The notes beneath the pieces were generated by a model, which did no database searches, was not told the DNA's origin, and saw nothing but the letters and a program-made list of their open reading frames with translations. The translations under genes were made by a program, and so were the position numbers. From SIG603 sp964370635 (GTDB lineage: Bacteria > Bacillota > Clostridia > Oscillospirales > Acutalibacteraceae), in assembly GCA_964370635.1 (NCBI GenBank), contig CAYJJU010000008.1, positions 1 to 64,000 of the forward strand: 64,000 nucleotides of DNA, in the 5' to 3' direction. This document shows, one piece after another, positions 43,579-51,624 of the stretch (within the stretch, counting starts at the first letter, position 1; every line of letters starts with the position of its first letter).

Positions 43579-44218
43579 AAGTGTTTTAGGATTGCTCTCA
43601 GCCCCTTTGTTGATATTGTTTGCTCCTATAGTATTAATATACTGTGGTTGCACTAGTCTTATGGATATTATTAAGGGAAAATATGAAAGAGAGAAAACTA
43701 CAATTAAGAAAGATATAAAATTGGATACACAATCTTACATTCCTTCACTAAATGATAATATAGAAAATAGTGCAGGTTCGATATTGTATAAAGTTATTGG
43801 AGGAATGGCTTTAGTAATTACTTTTTTAACTATTTTTATTGAGAAAATACCTGTAATAATACTGTTAATAGTGGGTTCTGTAATTTTATTAATATTTTTC
43901 ATTATTTCTCTTGTCTTGGGTTGTAGGCGTATAGTAAGTTATCGTGTATGGTTAAATCGCAAAAATGATCGCATAAAGAAATTGTTGCGAACAGTCGACA
44001 AAGAAGATGATATGAGAAAAGCAGAAAATCTAATAAATAATGGACAAACTATGAGCTTTCTCTCTAGTTATCCCGAACTTTTCCTTAAGTTATCACCTCC
44101 TCGCCTGTGGAATAGTATTTATACAACAAGAGCATATGTTTTTTTCAGTGCATTTGCCATTGTTTTTTTACTTTTTTTCTTATATTCAATCACTGTTATA
44201 AATTATAATTTATGGTAA
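43565..44218 (+). CDS. Four-helix membrane protein paired with the radical SAM gene
   Basis: A 217-residue protein with helices at about 8-30, 78-95, 98-118 and 190-212 and a basic cytosolic part between the third and fourth (CRRIVSYRVWLNRKNDRIKKLLRTVDKEDD). A Cys pair (CGC) lies after the first helix. No family recognised. The start lies inside the end of the radical SAM gene (14-base overlap), so the two are made together and probably act together: the soluble enzyme could modify the membrane protein, or the membrane protein could be the effector, as in other two-gene defence systems. Confidence 0.7.
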   Translation: MKLFKSVLGLLSAPLLILFAPIVLIYCGCTSLMDIIKGKYEREKTTIKKDIKLDTQSYIPSLNDNIENSAGSILYKVIGGMALVITFLTIFIEKIPVIILLIVGSVILLIFFIISLVLGCRRIVSYRVWLNRKNDRIKKLLRTVDKEDDMRKAENLINNGQTMSFLSSYPELFLKLSPPRLWNSIYTTRAYVFFSAFAIVFLLFFLYSITVINYNLW

Positions 44219-44615
44219 TAAATTAATTATCTTTTTTCTACATGTTTTCCATTAAAAAATGAAACGCTGTATTGTATATTCTGTTAAATTTTTTTGAGAG
44301 ATTGAGTCACAAAATCTTTGATTAAAGAGTCGGTTAGATAATAAGATGTTATATAAAATTTACACAATTATATATAACCATAAAATTATTGAAAAAATAT
44401 GTGAGGTATGGTAGAGTAATAATAAAACTTATAAGTTTATAGCAATTACAACTTTTGACTGGAAAGATAGCAAGAAGCGGTATAAAAAGCAGATGGAATG
44501 CTACTTGGTACAAGGTGTTGGATTTAGTAGATGTTATAAGTGAAACGATGGAGAATGCTAAAGAGTATCAGAAATGATAAAAGATACAATATCAAATTTA
44601 TAGGAGGTTGTATTT
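44219..44615 (+). other. AT-rich gap before Kiwa with a possible coding remnant
   Basis: No intact gene. At about 44445-44578 one frame encodes SGIKSRWNATWYKVLDLVDV and then ISETMENAKEYQK before TGA, which looks protein-like but has only weak start options. It may be the remnant of a gene lost when cassettes were exchanged. TAGGAGG at 44601 is the ribosome site of kwaA. Confidence 0.35.
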
Positions 44616-45206
44616 ATGGGTGATAGAAAAGAACCAACTTTGCACAAATTAGAGTTTTATATATTGTCACTTTGGTTGTTGTTTATTCTTGTAATTGTAC
44701 TAACGGTAGATATACCCATATGTTTCGGCGATAATGCCCAGTTTATTGGTTGGAAAAATTTAATTATGCGTAATATAATGCCATCAATTTCTATTGGTTT
44801 TCTAATCCTTACTTATATTATTTATCGTCATATAAAATATATTTTTAAAGGAACGACTGCACTACCATATACCATTACAGAGATTAATGATAAAAGTTAT
44901 AATCAAATGTCTTTTTTGACAACATATATTATACCGTTGATTTGTTTAAACCTTAGTAATGCGAGATACCAACTCGTTGTTTTAATTATGGTTGTTGCAA
45001 TAGGTGCTATCTTTTTAAAAATGAAACTATATCTAGGGAATCCTACTTTGTTATTGATGGGATTTAATTTATATGAAATCAAGGTGAAAGGTAAAAATTC
45101 TCATATAGTGGTTATATCTAAACAAAAACTTAAAGTTGGAAAAATGATACATTGGATAAGACTTGATGAAAATACATGGTATGTAAAGGAGCGAATAGAT
45201 GGATAA
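44616..45206 (+). CDS. kwaA: KwaA-like membrane protein (Kiwa system)
   Basis: A 196-residue inner-membrane protein with four helices (about 15-35, 50-70, 97-113, 116-133) and a C-terminal cytosolic part (KVKGKNSHIVVISKQKLKVG). The assignment rests mainly on its partner, the DUF4868 protein that follows with an eight-base overlap, and on the matching size and topology. In Kiwa, KwaA is the membrane sensor of phage attack and binds KwaB. The start has an excellent TAGGAGG site. Confidence 0.8.
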   Translation: MGDRKEPTLHKLEFYILSLWLLFILVIVLTVDIPICFGDNAQFIGWKNLIMRNIMPSISIGFLILTYIIYRHIKYIFKGTTALPYTITEINDKSYNQMSFLTTYIIPLICLNLSNARYQLVVLIMVVAIGAIFLKMKLYLGNPTLLLMGFNLYEIKVKGKNSHIVVISKQKLKVGKMIHWIRLDENTWYVKERIDG

Positions 45207-46176
45207 AGATGATTTAATAGAAATATTAAAAGAAGTTGTGGAAATTAATACAGCACAGTTGTTTTTTGTACTTAAATCTAGAGAGAATTATTCTATAAAG
45301 TTGGTCGATTTAGAAAATGAAGAAACTCAATTAAGTGTTGCGGATATGTTTGGTGAATATATAATAAATAATATAATAAATAATGATGATTTATCTTTAT
45401 GTAGTATTTCTACTGACGACGAGAGAGAGAATGCGGTATACCTATATGACTACGATGAGTATTCTGATGAATTGGCGTTAGTTAACAACTTTAGGATAAT
45501 TGAACCAGATACTGATGATCCTAAAGTAGCATTTGAAAAATTCAATTTTAGAACAGATGACTTAGCTAAAATTTATGGTTTTTTGGTATGCTACGGCAGT
45601 ATGGAAAAGAATGCTGTCTTATTTAAAAAATTTTACCCAATTTCACTTATTAAAAGAGAAACTTATTTGTTAGGAGCAGTCAAAAGTAGTAGTAGGTTTA
45701 AAAAGATTGAAGAGGATGATATACTACGATTAAATGGGAAATTTGAACTTTTTAAAATAAGAGATAAGCTTTTCATATTGGATATCAAATGCATAGAAAA
45801 CAATTTGAAATTTAAAAAAAGAGTTGAAAAAGATGCCAATGCACTCATATCTGATATCAATAATATTGATATCTTAGAAAATATTGATGCAATAGCGGAT
45901 TTAAAAGACGACAATACAACTTTAAGAAAGTTAGCTAAAGCTTCCAAAAATTCTCCGATTTTAAATACCAAAAAGAGTAGGGAAGATATCATGAGTTTTA
46001 TAAAAGCTGATGACAAAATAAAGAGCAAGTTTAGATATACGGATGATGGCACACAAATAATACTTGATACAAAAAAATCAAAACTTGAGTTTTTGAAATT
46101 GCTTCAAGATTCGTTTTTGAACTCAGGCTTGACGAATATACTATATGATGTTAAGACTAAAGATGCTATACGATAG
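45199..46176 (+). CDS. kwaB: KwaB-like DUF4868 protein (Kiwa system)
   Basis: A 325-residue cytosolic protein with the DUF4868 layout: a strand-rich first half (TAQLFFVLKSRENYSIKLVDL) and, at the end, KLEFLKLLQDSFLNSGLTNI followed by YDVKTKD, the family's most recognisable block. KwaB is a DNA-binding effector that acts with KwaA against phage late functions (from memory). AAGGAG lies five bases before the ATG. The pair sits between the radical SAM pair and a SIR2 gene, a common setting for Kiwa in defence islands. Confidence 0.84.
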   Translation: MDKDDLIEILKEVVEINTAQLFFVLKSRENYSIKLVDLENEETQLSVADMFGEYIINNIINNDDLSLCSISTDDERENAVYLYDYDEYSDELALVNNFRIIEPDTDDPKVAFEKFNFRTDDLAKIYGFLVCYGSMEKNAVLFKKFYPISLIKRETYLLGAVKSSSRFKKIEEDDILRLNGKFELFKIRDKLFILDIKCIENNLKFKKRVEKDANALISDINNIDILENIDAIADLKDDNTTLRKLAKASKNSPILNTKKSREDIMSFIKADDKIKSKFRYTDDGTQIILDTKKSKLEFLKLLQDSFLNSGLTNILYDVKTKDAIR

Positions 46177-46214
46177 AAGTATGAGGTGCTAAGCTGTATC
46201 ATGAAACTAAACGT

Positions 46215-49049
46215 TTGATTAAAAAGGCCATGTTAGAAAATAAATTAGTGGTATTTGTTGGAGCGGGGGTATCTTTCAATTCTGGAATACCCTTATGGGA
46301 AGAGGCGGTTGAGAAAATAAAGGTAAATCTAGAATCAGAGTTTGATAGCGAAAAAGACTATCTTAAAATTCCACAGTTTTACTACAATTCACGAGGATTT
46401 AAAGAATACAACGAACTTATGAAAGATATTTTTTCGTATGTAGATAAAGAGCCAAATAATTTACATCGAAAAATATTTGAGTTAAAGCCATCTCATATTA
46501 TAACGACCAATTATGATGATTTTTTAGAAAGAGTAGCTGATGAAAATGGTGAATTTTTAGAATTAGTTGAAAGAGATACCGATATTCCATATGCAAAAAA
46601 TGATCGATTGCTTATAAAAATGCATGGAGGTTTTAAGCATGATAATTATGTTTTAAGAGAAGATGATTACCTTAATTACTCAAACAATTTCAAATTGACA
46701 GAAACTTTAATTAAATCTTTTGTAGCTCGTTATACTGTTTTATTTGTAGGGTATTCATTTAATGACCCTGATACCAAACAAATAATTAATTGGGTAAAGA
46801 ATTCGTTGGGTGATGATTTCCAAAGAGCTTATATGATTTTAGCAGATAAAAAGTATAACCAAACTTTATGTGATTATTATAAAAATTTGGGAGTTAACTT
46901 AATATTTGCGGAAAAATGCTTATGTAATAAGTTTATTGATAGTAATGATGGTATTTTTAAAAACACTATTGCATGTTTAGATTATTTTATCAAAAATGAT
47001 AGTATAGAAGATTTGGCACAAAAGTTATACATGGAATTGAAACAATATGAAAATCTTAATTTCTTAAAACTATCATACATATCAAATGCTTTTAATGTAA
47101 CTAATAGTAATTGGCAAGCAAGAATTGAAGTAAATACACTTGTTTTTAGGAATGCTGATGGATTCAACTTTTACAAAAGTTTAATGGATGGTGATAATCC
47201 ATATGCTAAAAAAATAATAAATATCTTATCCAAAAGTCAACTTTTTTATATAGTGCTAAACCCTAGTTCAGGCGATAAAGAAGAAAATATATTGGAAATA
47301 AAGTCCACAAAAGAATTGCCTGTTAATGCTGAGTTTTGGAAGCTTATTAAAGAAATGGATTATATAAATTTAAAGAATACTGTAGAAAACATTGATATTT
47401 ATGATGCTAAACTTCCGTTAAACACTAAATTTGAGGTAGCATACTTTTACTACAAAACAAATAATATGAAAAAAGCTTCTAATATTTTAGGAGAGATATC
47501 AAAGTTGTGCAAAAAACAAAAAAATTATTTATGGCATTTTATTACAGAATTTGATATCAAACATGTTTATAGGCAACATTGGAGGTCGTTTGATAGGGAT
47601 AGTCCAAGCCGAAATCTACAAGAAATAATTTTTAAGTATAACTTATATTCTGATAAGAATAACTTTTTACTTGATATATCTAACTTTAGTCTCTTTCACA
47701 ATGCGTATTATAATGCGAACGAAATACTAAAAAAGATAGCTGATGATAATGTTACTTCAGGTATTCAAGAGGTTCATAGATTAGAACATTATGTAATGGA
47801 TATATATAATTTTATGATATCAAATTATTTGATGATAGAAAAATTTTCTGATGTAAAGAGCATTTTTAAAGCCTGCTTTAATGGTTGTTTAATTTCTCAT
47901 TTTACCCCTGTGCATAATAAGCAAGGATTTTTAGGATTTAACACACAAAGTTATGCTATAGAAAAAATGTCTGAATTTTCAATTTTTTGTGCAGTTGAAT
48001 ATTGTGACTACAAGCCATTAAAAAGCCTATTTAGTGAGTATGTTGAAAAATATATGACACTTGATACAGATGCTATTAGTTTATTAATTGATAGAACAAA
48101 AAATTATCGTAATGCTTATGATGCAAAGATAATTAATTTTTATGAAAATAGCACACTTAATAAAATTATTTTTATTGCATCTAAATCTATATTTCAAAAA
48201 GAAAAATTCAGCGTATTGTTCGACGAATTTTTGGAAATTCTTAATAAAGGATATTTTGATAGAGAATTTATTACACTATTAAACAATTTTATTGTCAATG
48301 TTGCAAATAGAGATTTAGATATAGTTGAAGAAAATCAATTAAAAAAATTGGTGAATACAATAATTAATATAAATTTATCACATACGAATCAATCTAGTGT
48401 TTATGACTACAATAGATTAAATTCGTTGTTTAAAAATGCAATGTCACTACTAAAAGAATTAAAATCAAGTATTATATTTGGTAAGGTTATTGTCGATAAA
48501 TTGATTTCTGGTGTAGGTGATTTGCAGTTTGTATGCATATTTGATTTCTGTGATAAGGATGCAAAAAAAATAATCAAGTCATACATAAATAAGCACATAG
48601 TTTCAGATACAAAAATGTATTTAGAAGCACTTCATTTGAATATTATAAAACCCAAAGAAGAAGTTGAAGAAATTATTCTATCAACTTTAAAAACGTTACG
48701 AAATAATCAAGATTCAGCGATGGAAGTTTATCCTAATCCTTATGAAACAGTACTAAATGAGGTTACAAACTTAAAGATAAATAATAATCTGATTCAAGTT
48801 GATAAATTTACGCCTTTTTTGTCTGAAAGTCCAAATGTATTTAACTTTTTAAGTAATATGGAAACTTTTGATTATGATAAATTTGATTTAAATTGGGTAG
48901 TAGAATTTGGATTTAGTAAGCGGCTATTAAAATCAATTTCAGAAAATTTAGTTGCAAAAGTAAAGATTGCAGAAAAGTTCAAAAAGAAACATAACGCAAT
49001 TGGATTAAGCAAATCAGAATTAGACACATATTTCACATATTTTTTTTAA
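46215..49049 (+). CDS. SIR2-domain defence protein with large helical C-terminus
   Basis: A 944-residue protein. The SIR2 domain fills about residues 1-260: VVFVGAGVSFNSGIP (NAD+ loop), IITTNYDDFLE with the catalytic Asn (N99), KMHGG with the catalytic His (H137) and FVGYSFNDPD. The remaining 680 residues are helical and repeat-like with no known domain. Such proteins (DSR1/DSR2-like and related) destroy NAD+ when a phage part is sensed by the C-terminus. The start is not ATG: TTG 46215 is given here, but a CTG at 46194 behind GAGGTG is also possible and adds seven residues. It follows kwaB by 38 bases and may share its transcript. Confidence 0.83.
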   Translation: MIKKAMLENKLVVFVGAGVSFNSGIPLWEEAVEKIKVNLESEFDSEKDYLKIPQFYYNSRGFKEYNELMKDIFSYVDKEPNNLHRKIFELKPSHIITTNYDDFLERVADENGEFLELVERDTDIPYAKNDRLLIKMHGGFKHDNYVLREDDYLNYSNNFKLTETLIKSFVARYTVLFVGYSFNDPDTKQIINWVKNSLGDDFQRAYMILADKKYNQTLCDYYKNLGVNLIFAEKCLCNKFIDSNDGIFKNTIACLDYFIKNDSIEDLAQKLYMELKQYENLNFLKLSYISNAFNVTNSNWQARIEVNTLVFRNADGFNFYKSLMDGDNPYAKKIINILSKSQLFYIVLNPSSGDKEENILEIKSTKELPVNAEFWKLIKEMDYINLKNTVENIDIYDAKLPLNTKFEVAYFYYKTNNMKKASNILGEISKLCKKQKNYLWHFITEFDIKHVYRQHWRSFDRDSPSRNLQEIIFKYNLYSDKNNFLLDISNFSLFHNAYYNANEILKKIADDNVTSGIQEVHRLEHYVMDIYNFMISNYLMIEKFSDVKSIFKACFNGCLISHFTPVHNKQGFLGFNTQSYAIEKMSEFSIFCAVEYCDYKPLKSLFSEYVEKYMTLDTDAISLLIDRTKNYRNAYDAKIINFYENSTLNKIIFIASKSIFQKEKFSVLFDEFLEILNKGYFDREFITLLNNFIVNVANRDLDIVEENQLKKLVNTIININLSHTNQSSVYDYNRLNSLFKNAMSLLKELKSSIIFGKVIVDKLISGVGDLQFVCIFDFCDKDAKKIIKSYINKHIVSDTKMYLEALHLNIIKPKEEVEEIILSTLKTLRNNQDSAMEVYPNPYETVLNEVTNLKINNNLIQVDKFTPFLSESPNVFNFLSNMETFDYDKFDLNWVVEFGFSKRLLKSISENLVAKVKIAEKFKKKHNAIGLSKSELDTYFTYFF

Positions 49050-49054
49050 TTACC

Positions 49055-49279
49055 TTAATATCTCACAAACGCTTTAAGAGTTATTATTCCGATTCGGCAG
49101 TTTTGTGCTTTTTCAAGACTCAGTTTCAACGTTGGGATCCTTAAGTAATGTTCTTTATCACCTATATCGATACGAACAAAATAACAGACGCAGGAGTTGC
49201 CATTTTTTGAGGATGAGATCTTCAGTGAATGATATATAGAAGTTCGAATTTTATCACATAATTCAGTAAATATTACGCG
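49055..49279 (-). pseudogene. Truncated coding remnant next to the attachment site
   Basis: On the minus strand one frame stays open for 74 codons and reads like a protein (VCYFVRIDIGDKEHYLRIP, then TLKLSLEKAQNCRIGIIT), but it has no usual start and a stop lies just upstream. It points into the island from the tRNA fragment. Probably the tail of a gene cut by integration or deletion. Family unknown. Confidence 0.4.
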
Positions 49280-49377
49280 TCAAACTGAAAACCTCTGCCA
49301 GTGACATTGAGCAAAATTGAGCAAAGATAAAAATGTGTAAGGAAATCTGTAATTTTCCGTAGCTTTCCTATACACAC

Positions 49378-49436
49378 GCTAGAGCATGCGGCTGTTAACC
49401 GCAGGGTCGTTGGTTCAAGTCCAACAGGGGGAGCCA
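49378..49436 (+). tRNA. 3' fragment of tRNA-Asn(GTT), probable attachment site
   Basis: The last 59 bases of a tRNA-Asn gene, from the end of the D loop (GCTAGAGCATGCGG) through the anticodon loop CTGTTAA (anticodon GTT), the T arm (GTTGGTTCAAGTCCAAC) and the acceptor end AGGGGGAGCCA. The 5' acceptor strand and first half of the D arm are missing, and the bases before cannot pair, so it is not a working tRNA. This is the usual scar at the far end of an island integrated into the 3' part of a tRNA gene. The whole gene should stand at the other end. Confidence 0.88.
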
Positions 49437-49438
49437 CA

Positions 49439-49465
49439 AAAGCTGACGTTTTGTCAGCTTTTTTT
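49439..49465 (+). terminator. Intrinsic terminator after the tRNA fragment
   Basis: AAAGCTGAC pairs with GTCAGCTTT around a five-base loop and runs into a T tract. It is likely the original terminator of the tRNA-Asn gene, retained on the chromosome side. Confidence 0.85.
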
Positions 49466-49614
49466 GTATTTTTTACTCTTGCAGTTCATTTGTTAACAGT
49501 ATCTTAAGCGTATGTTCATTGACTTTCATGGGCTTAAGTGATATAATTATTGATGTTTTTAGAAAAGGTGGTACTAGTTTGAAACAAGTTCAAACTAAAC
49601 TAATTTATATGCAC

Positions 49615-49685
49615 CGCACAGCTTCGGTTTCACCGAATGTGCGATTAATGCTCTTATCATTCCTTATGCTTCGCATGACAAGAGC
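49615..49685. repeat. Two hairpins in the non-coding region before the lipoproteins
   Basis: First, CGCACA-gc-TTCGGT pairs with ACCGAA-TGTGCG (49615-49643). Second, GCTCTT-a-TCAT pairs with ATGA-c-AAGAGC (49650-49685). An open frame crosses them (49519-49740) but looks random. Upstream, AGTTTG/CAAACT (about 49576-49596) also pair. This may be a small interspersed repeat or a leader RNA for the lipoprotein gene. Confidence 0.5.
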
Positions 49686-49739
49686 CGCATATCTTATTAA
49701 ATTTTATGCCGATGCGAAGCGGCGGAATGGATCATTATA

Positions 49740-50237
49740 ATGAAAAATATTATTATGAGGAAGTTTGCACTGGTTTTGGCCATGATTTTAATGCTTGCTG
49801 TGCTTGCTTCTTGCTCGCAAAATACACAGACAGAGGATTTGTCGCAAAGCAGCAGTGACGCCCAAACAAGCGACGGTGAAACAAGTGAAGACAGCGTTAG
49901 CACAAAAGTTATAGAGGGTGATTTTATTGGAGAGTGGATTCCCTATACGACGGCTGAACCGGGTGGAGAGCCTATGAATATGGAAGATTATGCGAAAGAA
50001 GTTGGCATGACACTTGAAGAAATAGAGCTTGTTTATGAGTTTAAAGCCGACGGTACGGTTGTTACCACTATGGATTATTTAAACTTTACATTAGAGGGCA
50101 CTTTTGAGGTCGACGGTGATGTAATAACTACAAATTTCCAAGATGTAACAAATGAAATGACTTATGACAGTGAAAGCGACACCATAGAACTTGTAGAAGC
50201 CTCTACCGGATATATTACTGTTTTCACAAGGAAATAA
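49740..50237 (+). CDS. Lipoprotein, lipocalin-like, paralogue 1
   Basis: A 165-residue protein with a lipoprotein signal (lipobox LASC, Cys at about 25), a Ser/Thr/Glu-rich linker and a domain of about 105 residues that begins GEWIPYTTAEPGGE and ends with a strand pair. Two similar genes follow. The domain has the small beta-barrel look of lipocalin-like families of clostridia (GxW start, repeating E-F-x-G-T strands). Ligand unknown. The ribosome site is weak; an ATG at 49755 is a possible alternative start. Confidence 0.8.
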   Translation: MKNIIMRKFALVLAMILMLAVLASCSQNTQTEDLSQSSSDAQTSDGETSEDSVSTKVIEGDFIGEWIPYTTAEPGGEPMNMEDYAKEVGMTLEEIELVYEFKADGTVVTTMDYLNFTLEGTFEVDGDVITTNFQDVTNEMTYDSESDTIELVEASTGYITVFTRK

Positions 50238-50303
50238 TTTGACTTACTCGGAAATTTTTGTTTACTTTATATAAAAAGTAAATTTAAATTATGTACAATA
50301 TGC

Positions 50304-50332
50304 TTGACAAAGTCCTCTTTATAAGGTATAAT
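50304..50332 (+). promoter_or_regulatory. Sigma-A promoter of the second lipoprotein gene
   Basis: Consensus TTGACA and TATAAT with a 17-base spacer, about 60 bases before the start codon. Confidence 0.88.
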
Positions 50333-50393
50333 GTTAAAGGTTTGTAAAAATGTTTTACAGATTAATTATTATTATTCATTTGGAGGATAAACA

Positions 50394-50822
50394 ATGAAAA
50401 ACAGCACAATTTTAAAAAGAGTTGCACTAGTAGTATTAGTTGCAGTAATGGCAGTAGCTATGGTAGCATGCGGTGGTACACCAGCTGCTGAGGGTGGAGA
50501 AGCTTCAGTTGTAGGTAGTTGGACAATAGACACAATGGCAGCACCAGAAAGCGACGCAATGAGCATTGAGGATTTCGCAGCTGCTAACGGCGTTACTGCT
50601 GAAAGTTTAGAAGTTATTTATGAGTTTGCAGAAGATGGCGTAGCTACAACAACTATGGAGTCTTTAGGCATAAATCTTGAAGGTACATATGAATTTGACG
50701 GTACGACACTAGCAATGACATTTGCTGAAGTAACTACAGAAGGTACATATAGTGCTGAATCTGATACAATCGAAATTTTTGACGGTTCAACAGGTTACAC
50801 AACAGTTCTTAAAAGAGCTTAA
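50394..50822 (+). CDS. Lipoprotein, lipocalin-like, paralogue 2
   Basis: A 142-residue lipoprotein (lipobox MVAC, Cys near 25) with TGGAGG before the ATG, its own consensus promoter and its own terminator, so it is probably strongly expressed. The domain starts VGSWTIDTMAAPESD and shares EVIYEFAEDGVATTTMESL and then LEGTYEFDGTTL with paralogue 1. The linker is shorter. Exposed on the outer face of the membrane; function unknown. Confidence 0.83.
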   Translation: MKNSTILKRVALVVLVAVMAVAMVACGGTPAAEGGEASVVGSWTIDTMAAPESDAMSIEDFAAANGVTAESLEVIYEFAEDGVATTTMESLGINLEGTYEFDGTTLAMTFAEVTTEGTYSAESDTIEIFDGSTGYTTVLKRA

Positions 50823-50835
50823 TTACTAGTAATAA

Positions 50836-50866
50836 AAATCTCGACTTTTAGGTCGGGATTTTTTTA
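50836..50866 (+). terminator. Intrinsic terminator
   Basis: AAATCTCGAC pairs with GTCGGGATTT (one G:U pair) and is followed by a T run. Confidence 0.88.
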
Positions 50867-50924
50867 TTGCAAAATTTCTATTTTATGGTACAATGTAAAA
50901 AACAGATTAGGGAGAAATTTTATA

Positions 50925-51332
50925 ATGAAAAAAATCACAGTATTATTATCAGTATTTATTATTACAATAGTTGCACTCACTGCCTGTGGTGGTGTGCCGA
51001 TGACAGAGGACGGAAAAGTTAGTATTTTGGGTTCTTGGATTGTAAAGAGCACTATAAATGCCGACGGAGTGGAAACTATTATTGCCGACCTTGACTTTGA
51101 AACGGATGAAGAAGAATATCTTTCAAAAATACCGTATGAGTTTAACGAGGATGGGACTTTTTCAGTAACGATACTAGGAACGCCGGCACAGGGTACTTAT
51201 GAATTTGACGGGGAAACTTTAACAATGACAATAGGTGGTGCCGACATGGTGGCGCAGTATAAAAGGGAAAGCGACACTTTGGAAATAGTTGATGAAGAAA
51301 CTTCTGCGACAACAGTAATTGGAAGAAATTAG
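50925..51332 (+). CDS. Lipoprotein, lipocalin-like, paralogue 3
   Basis: A 135-residue lipoprotein (lipobox LTAC, Cys near 22). The domain starts LGSWIVKSTINADG and keeps the pattern YEFNEDGTFSVTILG and then GTYEFDGETLTM. It is more diverged than the other two and has its own terminator 10 bases after the stop. A GGGAGA site precedes the ATG. Three tandem copies with separate signals suggest an old gene family kept on the chromosome next to the glycogen genes, without a clear functional link to them. Confidence 0.82.
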   Translation: MKKITVLLSVFIITIVALTACGGVPMTEDGKVSILGSWIVKSTINADGVETIIADLDFETDEEEYLSKIPYEFNEDGTFSVTILGTPAQGTYEFDGETLTMTIGGADMVAQYKRESDTLEIVDEETSATTVIGRN

Positions 51333-51341
51333 TATAAGATT

Positions 51342-51375
51342 AACAGCAAGTATTTTTAAAACTTGCTGTTTTTTT
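51342..51375 (+). terminator. Intrinsic terminator
   Basis: AACAGCAAGT pairs with ACTTGCTGTT, followed by a T run. Confidence 0.9.
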
Positions 51376-51408
51376 GTTAAATAATATAAATTTAACATAC
51401 ACTACATT

Positions 51409-51498
51409 TTGACAAAATATTGTAAGCTTATACTATATAATAATATCGGTTTTCTGATTTTGGAATATTTGACAAATTAAATTTGTACGTTTTATCTA
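51409..51498 (+). promoter_or_regulatory. Candidate tandem promoters of the glycogen operon
   Basis: Two TTGACA boxes (51409 and 51469). The first has TACTAT about 16 bases on, the second TATCTA about 18 bases on. They lie in a 290-base gap between the lipoprotein terminator and glgB that otherwise holds no gene. Confidence 0.5.
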
Positions 51499-51624
51499 AA
51501 AGGCAAATTAAGTGAATAAAAAATTTAAAGAAAATAGATAAAAAGCTTGAAAAGATAATACAGAAATGGTATTATATATACAAAGCATGTGTAAGTGGCA
51601 AATTTTTTTGAGAATGGAGAAAAA

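Noticed and set aside
42736..44218. RiPP cluster based on the second radical SAM gene
   Set aside because: I found no small precursor gene with a ribosome site within the flanking gaps.
49358..49436. A working tRNA-Asn gene
   Set aside because: The bases before the D loop cannot form the acceptor stem or the first half of the D arm; only the 3' 59 bases are tRNA.
49519..49740. Open frame of 73 codons before the lipoprotein genes
   Set aside because: It runs through two hairpins, has no ribosome site and a composition unlike a protein; treated as non-coding.
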